A model generated the notes under the pieces. It searched no databases. It was not told where the DNA came from and saw only the letters and a list, made by a program, of their open reading frames with translations. Positions 1 through 8,824 of a stretch of 64,000 bases of DNA are shown here, piece after piece. Positions within the stretch are counted from its first letter, which is position 1. Every line of letters starts with the position of its first letter. This stretch comes from CAZXCK01 sp964639225 (lineage in GTDB: Bacteria; Chloroflexota; Anaerolineae; Aggregatilineales; Phototrophicaceae): NCBI GenBank assembly GCA_964639225.1, contig CAZXCK010000001.1:1-64000 (forward strand). Reading direction: 5' to 3'. The position numbers and the translations under genes are program-made.

Positions 1-15
1 TCCCCTATGGGGCAC

Positions 16-55
16 AAATCGCTCTTTTCCTTTATGGAAGGGCGATTTTTGTTTT
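16..55 (+). terminator. Rho-independent terminator of an upstream gene
   Basis: AAATCGC at 16-22 pairs with GCGATTT at 42-48, with further inner pairing (CTT with AAG), and the stem runs into a T-rich tail at 46-55. It most likely ends a plus-strand gene lying left of the window. Confidence 0.75.
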
Positions 56-296
56 CGCCGTCATCATCTTCCCGTGAATCGCGTTCGTACAACTCAGCCC
101 GAAGCACCAGCCATCGCTCAATGCCTTGTTCCTTCGCCTTGTTCCTTCAAACCGCTGCTAGCCGCTGCGGTCTGTTGAAGCGGATTAGGTGTGTTGACCT
201 ATGCAAAACCACCTGATTGGTGCTGTCGAGTGCATGCGGTCAGGTGTTACGGTGTAGGATGATAGAGGATGCAATGGTCATACCGGGAGCACGAGT
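56..296. other. Non-coding stretch before the first gene
   Basis: No convincing gene is present between the terminator and the phosphoribosyltransferase start. Open frames here have no recognisable product. A TAGGAT at about 255-260 could be a -10 element for the next gene, but no good -35 goes with it. Confidence 0.4.
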
Positions 297-965
297 ATGG
301 TTGAGCGTTTTGTGGACCGGCGGGATGCCGGGCGAGAACTGGCTGATGCCCTGAAATCCTACGCCAATCGCGACGACGTTGTTGTCCTGGGATTGCCCCG
401 GGGTGGTCTGCCGGTAGCGTACGAGGTCGCCGATGCGCTAAAAGCCCCGTTGGATGTTTTCGTTGTGCGTAAGCTCGGCACGCCCGGTCACGAAGAAATG
501 GCTTTTGGTGCCATTGCATCTGGAGACGTGCGGGTTCTGAACCGGGATGTTGTGGAGTATCTGGACATATCAGCCGATGCCATGGACGAGATCGAGGACC
601 GGGAGCGACGCGAGTTGAAGCGCCGCGAATCGCTTTACCGCGATAGTCACACCATGCCCAGGTTGAATGACAATATCGTTATTCTGGTGGATGACGGGCT
701 GGCGACGGGCGCAACGATGCGGGCCGCCGTGCAGGCACTCAAACAGCATAATCCAGCACAAATCATCGTTGCCGTGCCAACCGCTTCACGCGAGATATGT
801 GATGAATTCCAGGACATGGACTCAGTCAATGAAACCATTTGCCTGTTAAAGCCAGATCAGTTTCAGGCAGTGGGTCAGTGGTATGAGCAATTTGAACAGA
901 CCACCGATGACCAGGTACGACATTTGTTGCAAAAGGCTCGTGAACGGGAAAACATCACATCATGA
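297..965 (+). CDS. Phosphoribosyltransferase family protein
   Basis: A 222-residue type I phosphoribosyltransferase-fold protein. The PRPP-binding loop is visible as VDDGLATGATM at about residues 132-142: two acidic residues followed by a Gly/Thr-rich turn. An N-terminal LGLPRGGLPVAYEVA segment is typical of the stand-alone predicted phosphoribosyltransferases seen in many bacteria, often beside stress or nucleotide-handling genes. The substrate base cannot be told from the sequence. The ATG at 297 has a GGGAG ribosome-binding site seven bases upstream. The acylphosphatase gene follows 37 bases later on the same strand, so the two may be cotranscribed. Family assignment is firm; the physiological role is unknown. 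Confidence 0.85.
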   Translation: MVERFVDRRDAGRELADALKSYANRDDVVVLGLPRGGLPVAYEVADALKAPLDVFVVRKLGTPGHEEMAFGAIASGDVRVLNRDVVEYLDISADAMDEIEDRERRELKRRESLYRDSHTMPRLNDNIVILVDDGLATGATMRAAVQALKQHNPAQIIVAVPTASREICDEFQDMDSVNETICLLKPDQFQAVGQWYEQFEQTTDDQVRHLLQKARERENITS

Positions 966-1002
966 TCCACCTGCTCGGGCAGTAACATCGAGGAAGGAAC
1001 CG

Positions 1003-1275
1003 ATGGATAGAATACATGCCGTTATCCACGGTCGCGTCCAGGGTGTCAATTTTCGTTCGACCACTCAACGCGAAGCGCAGCGACTGAAACTGGGTGGCTG
1101 GGTACGAAACAACCCGGATGGCACAGTGGAAGTCGTCGCCGAAGGTTCGCGCGACCTGCTCGAAGCATTCGAGGGCTTTCTGCATAACGGCCCGCTGGCC
1201 GCCGATGTCGAATCCGTTGATCTGTCCTGGCATGAAGGTACTGGGAAGTTCGATTATTTTAGTATCAAATATTGA
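1003..1275 (+). CDS. acyP: Acylphosphatase
   Basis: A 90-residue protein of normal acylphosphatase length, which hydrolyses the carboxyl-phosphate bond of small acyl phosphates in the cytosol. The signature GRVQGVNFR near residues 10-18 supplies the catalytic Arg, and GGWVRNNPDGTVEV near residues 31-44 supplies the catalytic Asn, the second hallmark block. The start at 1003 is preferred to an in-frame start 120 bases upstream because it has an AGGAAGGA ribosome-binding site at 991-998 and gives the family N-terminus. It lies just upstream of the glycosylase gene. In this family the position before the catalytic Arg is usually F-R; here it is conserved. Confidence 0.93.
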   Translation: MDRIHAVIHGRVQGVNFRSTTQREAQRLKLGGWVRNNPDGTVEVVAEGSRDLLEAFEGFLHNGPLAADVESVDLSWHEGTGKFDYFSIKY

Positions 1276-1296
1276 GCGCCGGCAGAAAATTCCAAT

Positions 1297-2085
1297 ATGC
1301 CTGAACTGCCCGAAGTCGAAGCCGCACGTCACCTAATCGCTACGCATGCTCTGCACCTGAAAGTCGATTATGTTCAGGTCGAGGAACAGCGCGTGCTTCA
1401 GGTCACAAAAGAGAAGTTGTGGGGCAACATCACCAACCATGCGTTCGAAGCCGCCGATCGTCATGGCAAATATGCTTTGATACGGCTGGACAATAAAAAG
1501 TGGCTGGTCCTGCATTTTGGCATGACCGGAGACGTTGTGTATTATGACGACCCCGAAAAACAGCCCGAACACAGCCGCGTCATCTTTCATTTTCGAGATG
1601 GCAGCCGCCTGGCCTTTGTTAGCCAGCGTCTATTCGGTGCGATGTCGATTGCCCATGACAAGCAGGACTTTATCCAATCGAAGCAGCTTGGGCCTGATGC
1701 GCTCAGCCTGAGTTACAAAACTTTCCAGGCACAGTTGGCTGGACGACGCGGCATCGTTAAAACCGCGCTGATGGATCAGTCGCTGCTGGCTGGCATCGGT
1801 AATGTATACTCGGACGAAATACTGTTCCAGTCCCGGCTGCATCCGCGCAGTCTGGTACACAGCCTGAGCGAAAATCATTGCAGAACACTCTACGATTGCC
1901 TGAATTTCGTCCTGAAGACTGCGACCGAATGCTGTATCAGCGATGAACCGCTGCCGCATGACTTTTTGACCCCTCACCGTAGCCAGGGAGAAAGCTGCCC
2001 GGTGTGCCGGGGCGAGGTCGAACAGGTCGAGATATCTGGCCGCAACGCCTACTGTTGCCCCAATTGCCAGGAGATAATCTCATGA
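1297..2085 (+). CDS. mutM: Formamidopyrimidine-DNA glycosylase (Fpg/MutM family)
   Basis: A 262-residue bifunctional DNA glycosylase/AP lyase that removes oxidised purines such as 8-oxoguanine. The N-terminus after Met is PELPEVE, giving the catalytic Pro2 and Glu3. The helix-two-turn-helix block MDQSLLAGIGNVYSDEILF lies near residues 153-171. A C-terminal zinc finger is intact with spacing C-x2-C-x16-C-x2-C near residues 232-255. Length matches the family (about 270). It overlaps the next gene by four bases (ATGA at 2082-2085) and heads a run of repair genes (DUF72, PolX, LigA). Whether it prefers 8-oxoguanine or is a Nei-like paralogue is not decided here, but the zinc-finger and N-terminal signatures favour Fpg. 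Confidence 0.93.
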   Translation: MPELPEVEAARHLIATHALHLKVDYVQVEEQRVLQVTKEKLWGNITNHAFEAADRHGKYALIRLDNKKWLVLHFGMTGDVVYYDDPEKQPEHSRVIFHFRDGSRLAFVSQRLFGAMSIAHDKQDFIQSKQLGPDALSLSYKTFQAQLAGRRGIVKTALMDQSLLAGIGNVYSDEILFQSRLHPRSLVHSLSENHCRTLYDCLNFVLKTATECCISDEPLPHDFLTPHRSQGESCPVCRGEVEQVEISGRNAYCCPNCQEIIS

Positions 2086-2810
2086 TCCTGATCGGCACAT
2101 CCGGCTGGTCATACGATCACTGGTACGGGTCGTTTTACCCGCCGGACACCGATAATCCGCTCAGTTTCTACACCGACCATTTTCGCACTGTCGAGATCAA
2201 CAATTCTTTCTACCAGCTACCGAAGGAAGACACCTGGCGTGCCTGGCGTGACAAGACTCCCGACGGCTTCACTTTTGCCGTGAAGTCGAGCCGGTACATC
2301 ACCCACATGAAGAAGCTTAAAGATCCGACAGACTCGCTGAAGAAGCTGCTAACACATGTCGATCTACTGGGGGATAAACTCGGCCCGATTCTCTTCCAAA
2401 CACCGGATAATTGGCGCTTCAATGCCGATCGTTTAACCGCCTTCCTGGAAGCATTGCCCGGACACTATCGATACGCCTTCGAGTTTCGTGATCCCGACTG
2501 GCACAATCAGCGCACTTATGATCTGCTCAACCAGCATAACGCTGCCTTCTGCATCTACGAGTACGCAGGGTATACCGCTCCACGTGAAACGACTGCCGAT
2601 TTTGTTTATATACGGCTGCATGGCCCAAAAGTCACGCCCTATGAAGGTGAATATGGCAAGCAGGCGCTGACGGGGTGGGCGGGGGCTATCACGGCCTGGG
2701 AGCGGCAAGACAAAGATGTTTACTGCTACTTCGATAACGACCAGGCAGGTTATGCACCACAGGATGCGCTGCGTCTGATTGAAATGACGACGGCAAAAGG
2801 AGGTGCATGA
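2082..2810 (+). CDS. DUF72 domain protein (YecE-like)
   Basis: A 242-residue protein of the DUF72/YecE family, a TIM-barrel-like fold of unknown biochemical function. Visible family marks are the N-terminal IGTSGWSYDHWYGSFYP, the FRTVEINNSFY block near residues 35-45, the FAVKSSRYITH block near residues 65-75 and the C-terminal CYFDNDQAGYAP. The ATG at 2082 overlaps the stop codon of the glycosylase gene (ATGA) and fits the family N-terminus, so it is preferred over an upstream in-frame start. The gene stops at 2810 and PolX starts at 2811, which points to translational coupling and a shared role with the repair genes; that link is inferred from position only. Confidence 0.88.
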   Translation: MILIGTSGWSYDHWYGSFYPPDTDNPLSFYTDHFRTVEINNSFYQLPKEDTWRAWRDKTPDGFTFAVKSSRYITHMKKLKDPTDSLKKLLTHVDLLGDKLGPILFQTPDNWRFNADRLTAFLEALPGHYRYAFEFRDPDWHNQRTYDLLNQHNAAFCIYEYAGYTAPRETTADFVYIRLHGPKVTPYEGEYGKQALTGWAGAITAWERQDKDVYCYFDNDQAGYAPQDALRLIEMTTAKGGA

Positions 2811-4526
2811 ATGCCAGTGACTAACGCTGACATTGCCCGCGTTTTCTACGAAATAGCTGATCTGCTGGATATCAAGGATGCCAATCAGTATCGGGTGCGA
2901 GCCTATCGTAACGCCGCCAGCACGATCGAACGCCACCCGAAAAGCATCCCCGACATGCTTGAAGCTGGTGATGATCTGACCGAACTTGCTGGCATCGGCA
3001 AAGACCTGGCAGAGAAGATTGAGGAAATTGTCGAAACCGGTGGTCTGCAGCAGCTTGAAGAATTGAAGCAGGAGGTATCCCCGGAATTGGCCGAACTGAT
3101 GTCTATTCCCGGCCTGGGTGCCAAGCGCGTGCAGCAGCTCCATGAGGAACTGGACATCTCCACCATCGCGGAACTTGAGAAAGCAGCCAAGGCGAACCGT
3201 GTACAGCAAATCCCCGGATTTGGTGAAAAGACACAGCAGAAAATTCTCGACAATATTCGCCACAGCGGCGAAAGACGAACATCGTGGTTCGCCGCCGAGC
3301 AAGTGGTCGAACCACTGGTTAACTATCTCAGATCTCATGACGCCGTCGATGCAATCACCGTTGCTGGAAGCTACCGGCGGCGTAAAGATACTGTCGGAGA
3401 TCTGGACATCGTGATCGTCAGCGAAGATGGTGCCAGCGTGAGCCAGCATCTTGTCGATTACGACGCCGTGAATGAAGTCGTAGCTCAAGGCAAAACACGT
3501 TCGACGGTGATCCTGCGCTCTGACCTACAGGTGGATGTTCGTGTGGTGGCGGCAAATAGCTACGGCGCAGCCCTGCATTATTTCACAGGTTCGAAGGCGC
3601 ACAATCTAGCGCTGCGGAATATGGCATTAGACCGCGATCTCAAAATCAACGAATATGGCATCTGGGATGGGGACGAGCAGATCGCTGGTCGAACCGAAGA
3701 CGAGATGTACAGTTTCTTCGATATGCCGGTGATTCCACCCGAAATGCGCGAAAACCGGGGTGAGATTGAAGCCGCACGGTCAGGTAAATTGCCAAAACTG
3801 ATCACCATTGATGACCTGCGTGGTGATCTCCACGCCCACACTGTTGGTAGTGATGGGGCAGCCACACTGGAGGAGATGGCCGAGGCCGCGCAGGCACGTG
3901 GTTATGATTACCTGGCGATTACCGATCATTCTCCATATATCTCGATCACACAAGGTATGGATGCCAGTCAGTTGGCGGCACAGATCGATCGCATCGACGA
4001 ACTCAATGAAGGATTCGACGGTTTTCGTCTGCTGAAGGGCTGCGAGGTCGATATTCTGGAAGATGGGAGGCTCGACATGCCTGATGATGTTCTCGAACGT
4101 CTGGACTTGTGCGTGTGTGCCATCCACTCACGTTTTGACCTATCGCGCAGGAAGCAGACCGAACGTATATTGAAAGCATTGGACAACCCCAACACCACCA
4201 TCATCGGGCACCCGACTGGACGGCGCATCGGCCAGCGTAAACCAATGGACATCGACATGGAACGTGTGATGGAAGCTGCCCACAAATGTGGTTGCTATCT
4301 CGAAATCAATGCTGACCCTGATCGCCTTGATCTGAATGATGTGGCTATCCACATGGCAAAGGACATAGGGCTGAAGCTGGCGATTGCCACCGACGCGCAC
4401 AAACCGTCGGCGCTGGCTTATATGCGCTTTGGCGTTTATCAGGCCAGGCGTGGATGGCTCACTGCTGATGATGTCATCAACACCAGGACCTGGGATGACT
4501 TGAAAGGTTTGCTGGACAGAGGATAA
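2811..4526 (+). CDS. polX: Family X DNA polymerase with PHP domain (PolX)
   Basis: A 571-residue protein with the usual bacterial PolX length. The N-terminal helix-hairpin-helix region includes ELAGIGKDLAEKI and SIPGLGAKRVQQL. The polymerase-beta nucleotidyltransferase core has GSYRRRKDTVGDLDIVI with the metal-binding GDLD near residues 196-199. A C-terminal PHP phosphoesterase domain has DLHAHTVGSDG near residue 338, then ITDHS, and conserved His/Asp clusters (IGHPTGR, ATDAHKP). It fills short gaps and edits 3' ends in base-excision repair. It abuts the DUF72 stop codon directly and is followed four bases later by ligA, so glycosylase, gap-filling polymerase and ligase are in one unit. All metal-binding motifs look intact. 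Confidence 0.95.
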   Translation: MPVTNADIARVFYEIADLLDIKDANQYRVRAYRNAASTIERHPKSIPDMLEAGDDLTELAGIGKDLAEKIEEIVETGGLQQLEELKQEVSPELAELMSIPGLGAKRVQQLHEELDISTIAELEKAAKANRVQQIPGFGEKTQQKILDNIRHSGERRTSWFAAEQVVEPLVNYLRSHDAVDAITVAGSYRRRKDTVGDLDIVIVSEDGASVSQHLVDYDAVNEVVAQGKTRSTVILRSDLQVDVRVVAANSYGAALHYFTGSKAHNLALRNMALDRDLKINEYGIWDGDEQIAGRTEDEMYSFFDMPVIPPEMRENRGEIEAARSGKLPKLITIDDLRGDLHAHTVGSDGAATLEEMAEAAQARGYDYLAITDHSPYISITQGMDASQLAAQIDRIDELNEGFDGFRLLKGCEVDILEDGRLDMPDDVLERLDLCVCAIHSRFDLSRRKQTERILKALDNPNTTIIGHPTGRRIGQRKPMDIDMERVMEAAHKCGCYLEINADPDRLDLNDVAIHMAKDIGLKLAIATDAHKPSALAYMRFGVYQARRGWLTADDVINTRTWDDLKGLLDRG

Positions 4527-4530
4527 GCCA

Positions 4531-6552
4531 ATGACCAGGATCGAAAACATCGGCACGCCAGAGGAGGCCCGGCCAGTTATTGAAGATCTGCGCGAACAGA
4601 TACGAGAGCACGATTACCATTATTATGTTGAAAATGACCCGCAGATCTCTGACTCCGAATACGATTCTCTACTACAGAACCTACAATCGCTTGAGGAACG
4701 CTTTCCCGAACTACGCTCTGTGGAATCGCCCACCCAGCGGGTCGGCGGTGAGCCGCGTGAAGATCTGGGCATTGTCGATCACCCTGTGCCCATGTTGAGC
4801 CTCGAGGCAGCCTACGAAGTCGATGCTGTGCGGCGCTTCGACAACAACTGCCGCGAGAACCTCAATGCCGATCGTGTCACCTATGTCGCCGAACCCAAAT
4901 ATGATGGTCTGTCGATTGAACTGATCTACGAAGAGCGGCGCCTGAAAACAGCAGCCACACGCGGGGACGGTGAACAGGGCGAGGATGTCACGCCAAACAT
5001 CAGAACCGTCGGCGCTGTGCCGCTGGTTTTACGTGAAGATGCGCCGGATTATCTGGTGGTGCGGGGCGAAGTCTATATGCGCAAAGACGATTTCAACGAT
5101 CTCAATCGACACTTAGAGGATCAGTCCTTCGCTAATCCACGTAACGCTGCCGCCGGTTCCGTACGCCAGCTTGACCCGAATATCACCGCTGATCGACCAT
5201 TACGGATTATCTTCTACGAAGTTGTTAATCCATCCGACACACCAAGCCATTGGGAAACACTGCACAAACTACCAGCGTGGGGCCTGCCGATCGATGACGA
5301 ACATCTCAGGCTGTGCCACAACGTAGACGAACTGCTTGAATATCATGCTGAAATGGCCAAACAGCGCGACGAGCTGCCTTTTGAGATCGACGGCGTGGTA
5401 TTTAAGGTCAATGATTTCGCTGCTCGCGAAAAACTTGGCGTGCGCAGCAATAGTCCACGCTGGGTTATCGCTTACAAGTTCGAGCCACGCCGCGATACCA
5501 CGCGCCTCAAAGAGATTCAGATACAGGTAGGACGCACAGGCAAACTAACGCCGGTCGCAATACTGGACCCGGTGCAGATTGGCGGTGTAGAGGTCAGCCG
5601 TGCTTCGCTGCACAATCAGAGCGAGATCGAACGGCGCGACATCCGCATCGGGGATACAGTGCTGGTCGAGCGTGCCGGGGATGTAATCCCGCACATTATC
5701 AGGCCAATGGAGGATAAGCGTGATGGCTCTGAGAAGAAGTTTAGCATGCCGGAGCAGTGTCCGGTCTGCGGCGGCGAAGTCTTCCTGAGTGAGGATCGCA
5801 AAGAAGCGCGCTGCACCAATATCAACTGCCATGCACAATTGCGCGAGCGGATCTCCCATTTTGCATCTCGCGAGGCAATGAACATCGAGGGGCTTGGCGA
5901 ACGTCGTACCAGCCAACTCATTGATGCTGGGATAGTCGATTCACTGACCTCACTTTACAAACTCAAAGCCGATGACCTGTCCCATTTGGAAGGTTTCGGC
6001 AAGAAGTCGGCTCAAAATCTGTTGGATGAGATCGAAGCCAGCAAGTCCCGGTCACTGCATCGCTTCCTGTATGCGCTGGGGATACCGCACGTGGGCGTGC
6101 ATCTGGCCCGCGTGCTGGCTACACGGTTCGAATCGCTCGATGATCTGATGCATGCCCCCGAAAACAACCTGCGTGCCGTTGCTGAAATCGGGCCAGAGAT
6201 AGCCAAGAGCGTCACAATCTTCTTCAACGACAGGCAAAACCGCCAGATGATTGACGCCCTGCGCAACAATGGCTTGAAACTGGAAAACTCACTGGCGGGC
6301 GAGAAAGCCCAACCGTTAGCTGGGCTAACCTTCGTTTTTACGGGTGAGCTGGAACAATGGACCCGTGACGAGGCGCAGGCTCTGGTCGAGCGATTAGGGG
6401 CAAGGGCAACATCCAGTGTTAGCGGCAATACAGATTACGTCGTCATTGGCCGTAATCCCGGTTCGAAGGCAGATGCAGCGCAGGAATACAACATACCAAC
6501 TATGGATGAAGACGAATTCAGCGCTTTTATTGAGACGCACGTCGGAGAGTAA
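4531..6552 (+). CDS. ligA: NAD-dependent DNA ligase LigA
   Basis: A 673-residue ligase of standard length, sealing nicks with NAD+ as AMP donor. The adenylated lysine is in the KYDGLS motif near residue 122. The OB-fold region carries VGRTGKLTPVA, the four-cysteine zinc finger begins at CPVCGGE near residue 410, helix-hairpin-helix repeats follow (NIEGLGERRTSQLIDAGIV, LEGFGKKSAQNLLDEIE), and a BRCT domain fills about residues 593-670. It starts four bases after polX stops and is followed by a hairpin terminator, so it is the last gene of the repair run. It is likely the essential replicative ligase of the cell, since LigA usually occurs once per genome. Confidence 0.97.
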   Translation: MTRIENIGTPEEARPVIEDLREQIREHDYHYYVENDPQISDSEYDSLLQNLQSLEERFPELRSVESPTQRVGGEPREDLGIVDHPVPMLSLEAAYEVDAVRRFDNNCRENLNADRVTYVAEPKYDGLSIELIYEERRLKTAATRGDGEQGEDVTPNIRTVGAVPLVLREDAPDYLVVRGEVYMRKDDFNDLNRHLEDQSFANPRNAAAGSVRQLDPNITADRPLRIIFYEVVNPSDTPSHWETLHKLPAWGLPIDDEHLRLCHNVDELLEYHAEMAKQRDELPFEIDGVVFKVNDFAAREKLGVRSNSPRWVIAYKFEPRRDTTRLKEIQIQVGRTGKLTPVAILDPVQIGGVEVSRASLHNQSEIERRDIRIGDTVLVERAGDVIPHIIRPMEDKRDGSEKKFSMPEQCPVCGGEVFLSEDRKEARCTNINCHAQLRERISHFASREAMNIEGLGERRTSQLIDAGIVDSLTSLYKLKADDLSHLEGFGKKSAQNLLDEIEASKSRSLHRFLYALGIPHVGVHLARVLATRFESLDDLMHAPENNLRAVAEIGPEIAKSVTIFFNDRQNRQMIDALRNNGLKLENSLAGEKAQPLAGLTFVFTGELEQWTRDEAQALVERLGARATSSVSGNTDYVVIGRNPGSKADAAQEYNIPTMDEDEFSAFIETHVGE

Positions 6553-6626
6553 GCCAATCTTCCGTTCGTATGAGATGACGCCCATCCACTGATGGTCCGG
6601 GTCGCCTCATCCAGGGTAGGGCAAAG

Positions 6627-6667
6627 AAACGCTCTCCCACCTCACGACTCGATAGAGGAGCGTTTTT
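6627..6667 (+). terminator. Terminator after ligA, usable from both sides
   Basis: AAACGCTC at 6627-6634 is perfectly complementary to GAGCGTTT at 6658-6665, followed by a T run on the plus strand. The loop is long (about 23 bases). Read on the minus strand the stem is followed by TTTCTTTG-like sequence and could also end glpD transcription. Confidence 0.6.
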
Positions 6668-6720
6668 GCTTTGCCTTATTCTGCCGGCAGCACGCGCGTT
6701 CTCTAATATACAAAGCGTGT

Positions 6721-8433
6721 CTACACGCTATGTGATGGCGCCCGAACCTCAACGCCGTGTCTGGCACCAAGAATATCCGCCGCGCGTGCGATCTCCATGT
6801 CTTTCTCTTCACTGGACCAATCCAGTTCTTCCGCCATGATGTCCGCCAGATCGGCAAATACTTCATCAGACAGATCACCCAGCCAGGCAATCAACGAGCG
6901 TCGCAGCACCAGATCGTCAATGTGGACGGCTTTTTCGCGGCGGATGAGATGAACGATCTCGCGCATAGTATATGCGGTCAGTCCGTTGATGGGGCGATCG
7001 TCACCATCAACCAGGAAAGTCGCAAACTCCTCAGCTCGCGTACCATAGCGATCAAACAGAGTCCTGATGTGGTCAACACTCAGGCCAGTTTTTTGACTAA
7101 TCTCTTCAACCCACCGAGTCTGCGCTGATTCGGTTTGTGGATAATCCTTACCACCACCAATGGCCATATCGACCGTCGATCCCCGCCGAGGACGATCTAA
7201 GCGCCTGAGAACGTCATCCGTCGTCTGCTCAGAAAAGGCGCGGAACGAAGTCCATTTACCACCAACCAGCGACAGCACTGGATAACCCAGACCGCTCTCG
7301 GCTGCTTCGACTGGCCGGATACTATGATCCCGGCTGACGTTGCCGGTGTAGGATTTATCGCTGGCGGGCAACGGACGAACACCAGAAAAGTGGAATACAA
7401 TCTGCGAGGGATCGACTTTGATTGATGGAAACACTCGCCGGCACATGGTCATGAAGTAGTCGATTTCTTCCTGATTGGTGATGGCGTCGTCCGGGTCTTC
7501 AATGCGAATGTCGGTTGTGCCAATCATAACCTTGCCCATAAACGGTAGTATGAGCACAATGCGACCGTCGTTGTTTTCGAAAAAGACTTCGTTACCGCTT
7601 ATAGCCTCGTGAAGTTCCGGATTATCGAGGATGAGGTGTGAACCCTTGGTACCACCAATGAACCGTGTCTCTTTACCTAAATCGCGGTTGACAAAATCGA
7701 TCCAGGGACCGCCAGCATTGACAACAACTTCTGGGCGAACATCCAGCGTGTCGCCAGTAAGCTCATCGCGCAGTGTCACCTTGCCGTCACCACCATCAAC
7801 CGCGCTGACATAGTTTAATGCGTGGGCATCGGATGATAGCTGCTCGGTGTCGTCAATCAGGTCGACGCAGATACGCTCCGGTGTAGGCATCCATGAGTCA
7901 TAATAAGTCGCCGCGCAAACGATGTCGGGATTCATCTTGGGGAATTTCTGCAGAGCGCTGCTGCGCAGCCTGAGTTTGTGGGTGGGCATCACGCGGTAGC
8001 GACTGGCAAAAATGTCATACAGAATAAGGCCCAGCTTGATGACAACGCCACCACGCTCCGCCGGTTTATCTCTCAGATTCAGGAATTTCAGCGGCGCATT
8101 AAACATCCCAGAGAACCACTTGAAGATCGGGATTGTTGTCGGTAATGGTTTGGCATAATGTGGCGCATTCTTCAGCATTAGATTGCGCTCAGTTAGTGCT
8201 TCACGTACCAGCCGAAACTCGGCATTTTCCAGATAACGAATACCACCATGCAGCATATGGGAAGAAGCCATACTGGCCCCAGATGCAAAATCCGCTCTAT
8301 CTACCAGGAGCACCTTCACACCTTGAAGAGCCAGGTCACGAAATGTCCCAATGCCATTGATACCTGCACCAATCACCAGAACCGATATATCTGGGTTCCC
8401 TCGATAGTGGGCGAGTATTTCCTGTCTGTTCAT
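6721..8433 (-). CDS. glpD: FAD-dependent glycerol-3-phosphate dehydrogenase
   Basis: A 570-residue aerobic-type glycerol-3-phosphate dehydrogenase that oxidises sn-glycerol 3-phosphate to dihydroxyacetone phosphate and passes electrons to quinone at the membrane. The N-terminal FAD-binding motif is VIGAGINGIGTFRDLALQG near residues 20-38, followed by an acidic strand end, and the family block SSHMLHGGIRYLE near residues 57-69. IGTTDIRIED and FHFSGVRPLP are further GlpD marks, and a C-terminal helical domain is present. It is divergent from the dhaK-dhaL-glpK operon, and all of these enzymes meet at dihydroxyacetone phosphate. A 17-bp palindrome sits 38 bases upstream of its start and may control it. 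Confidence 0.93.
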   Translation of the reverse strand: MNRQEILAHYRGNPDISVLVIGAGINGIGTFRDLALQGVKVLLVDRADFASGASMASSHMLHGGIRYLENAEFRLVREALTERNLMLKNAPHYAKPLPTTIPIFKWFSGMFNAPLKFLNLRDKPAERGGVVIKLGLILYDIFASRYRVMPTHKLRLRSSALQKFPKMNPDIVCAATYYDSWMPTPERICVDLIDDTEQLSSDAHALNYVSAVDGGDGKVTLRDELTGDTLDVRPEVVVNAGGPWIDFVNRDLGKETRFIGGTKGSHLILDNPELHEAISGNEVFFENNDGRIVLILPFMGKVMIGTTDIRIEDPDDAITNQEEIDYFMTMCRRVFPSIKVDPSQIVFHFSGVRPLPASDKSYTGNVSRDHSIRPVEAAESGLGYPVLSLVGGKWTSFRAFSEQTTDDVLRRLDRPRRGSTVDMAIGGGKDYPQTESAQTRWVEEISQKTGLSVDHIRTLFDRYGTRAEEFATFLVDGDDRPINGLTAYTMREIVHLIRREKAVHIDDLVLRRSLIAWLGDLSDEVFADLADIMAEELDWSSEEKDMEIARAADILGARHGVEVRAPSHSV

Positions 8434-8470
8434 GTCAGTCTTTTGACCTCTGGCATTAACTCAAGTGTGC

Positions 8471-8487
8471 ATATGATTTTATCATAT
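8471..8487. promoter_or_regulatory. 17-bp palindrome, probable operator at the glpD promoter
   Basis: ATATGAT at 8471-8477 and ATCATAT at 8481-8487 form a perfect inverted repeat around TTT. On the minus strand the distal arm also reads as a TATGAT -10 element about 50 bases before the glpD start. The overlap of a palindrome with a possible -10 is typical of a repressor site; the regulator is not known. Confidence 0.55.
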
Positions 8488-8572
8488 TATCAGGTGGTTG
8501 TGCTGAGCGGATGTCAGCCAAAGCTCATGATCACAGCAAAAAGAGGTTAACAGTACAGGCCAATACGCACCA

Positions 8573-8599
8573 ATTAACTGGTTATTCAATCCAGTTAAT
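8573..8599. promoter_or_regulatory. Inverted repeat, probable operator upstream of dhaK promoter
   Basis: ATTAACTGG at 8573-8581 and CCAGTTAAT at 8591-8599 are perfect 9-bp arms separated by nine bases. The site ends 12 bases before the -35 element of the dhaK promoter, a position suited to an activator or a repressor. It differs in sequence from the palindrome near glpD, so two different regulators may act in this gap. Confidence 0.6.
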
Positions 8600-8610
8600 G
8601 TGTAATGCGC

Positions 8611-8639
8611 ATGACAAACTAACCGATTTACGTTATGAT
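8611..8639 (+). promoter_or_regulatory. Promoter for dhaK-dhaL-glpK-dhaM-HPr
   Basis: ATGACA at 8611-8616 and TATGAT at 8634-8639 are separated by 17 bases, each one or two bases off the sigma-70 consensus. It is the best promoter match in the gap and points toward dhaK. Confidence 0.6.
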
Positions 8640-8824
8640 CTAAAACAATTCTGAAATAATGTTTCTACTGATGATATCGATATTACGCTGTCTGGGCGAA
8701 CCACAAAGCCTGTATCTGATTGTTAGAATGTGTTTTGGGTGGGTTCAAGTTGTCGCGAGTGTTGCCCTGGGCATATCGCTCGCCTGGTTTGGTTAGTCCG
8801 GTATGAACATAAGGACTCAGGTCT

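Larger units (their letters stand above)
8434..8824. other. Regulatory gap between glpD and the dha/glpK operon
   Basis: This 391-bp divergent region has no credible gene. It holds two inverted repeats (8471-8487 and 8573-8599) and a good plus-strand promoter (8611-8639), leaving a leader of about 180 bases before dhaK. The leader (8645-8820) shows no clear riboswitch fold by eye. Confidence 0.6.

Noticed and set aside
7..216. A 69-codon open frame at the left edge
   Set aside because: It runs through the terminator hairpin and has no ribosome site or family.
2433..3488. A 351-codon open frame on the minus strand
   Set aside because: It lies opposite the DUF72 and polX genes, which have clear families; the antisense product shows no domain and uses unusual composition.
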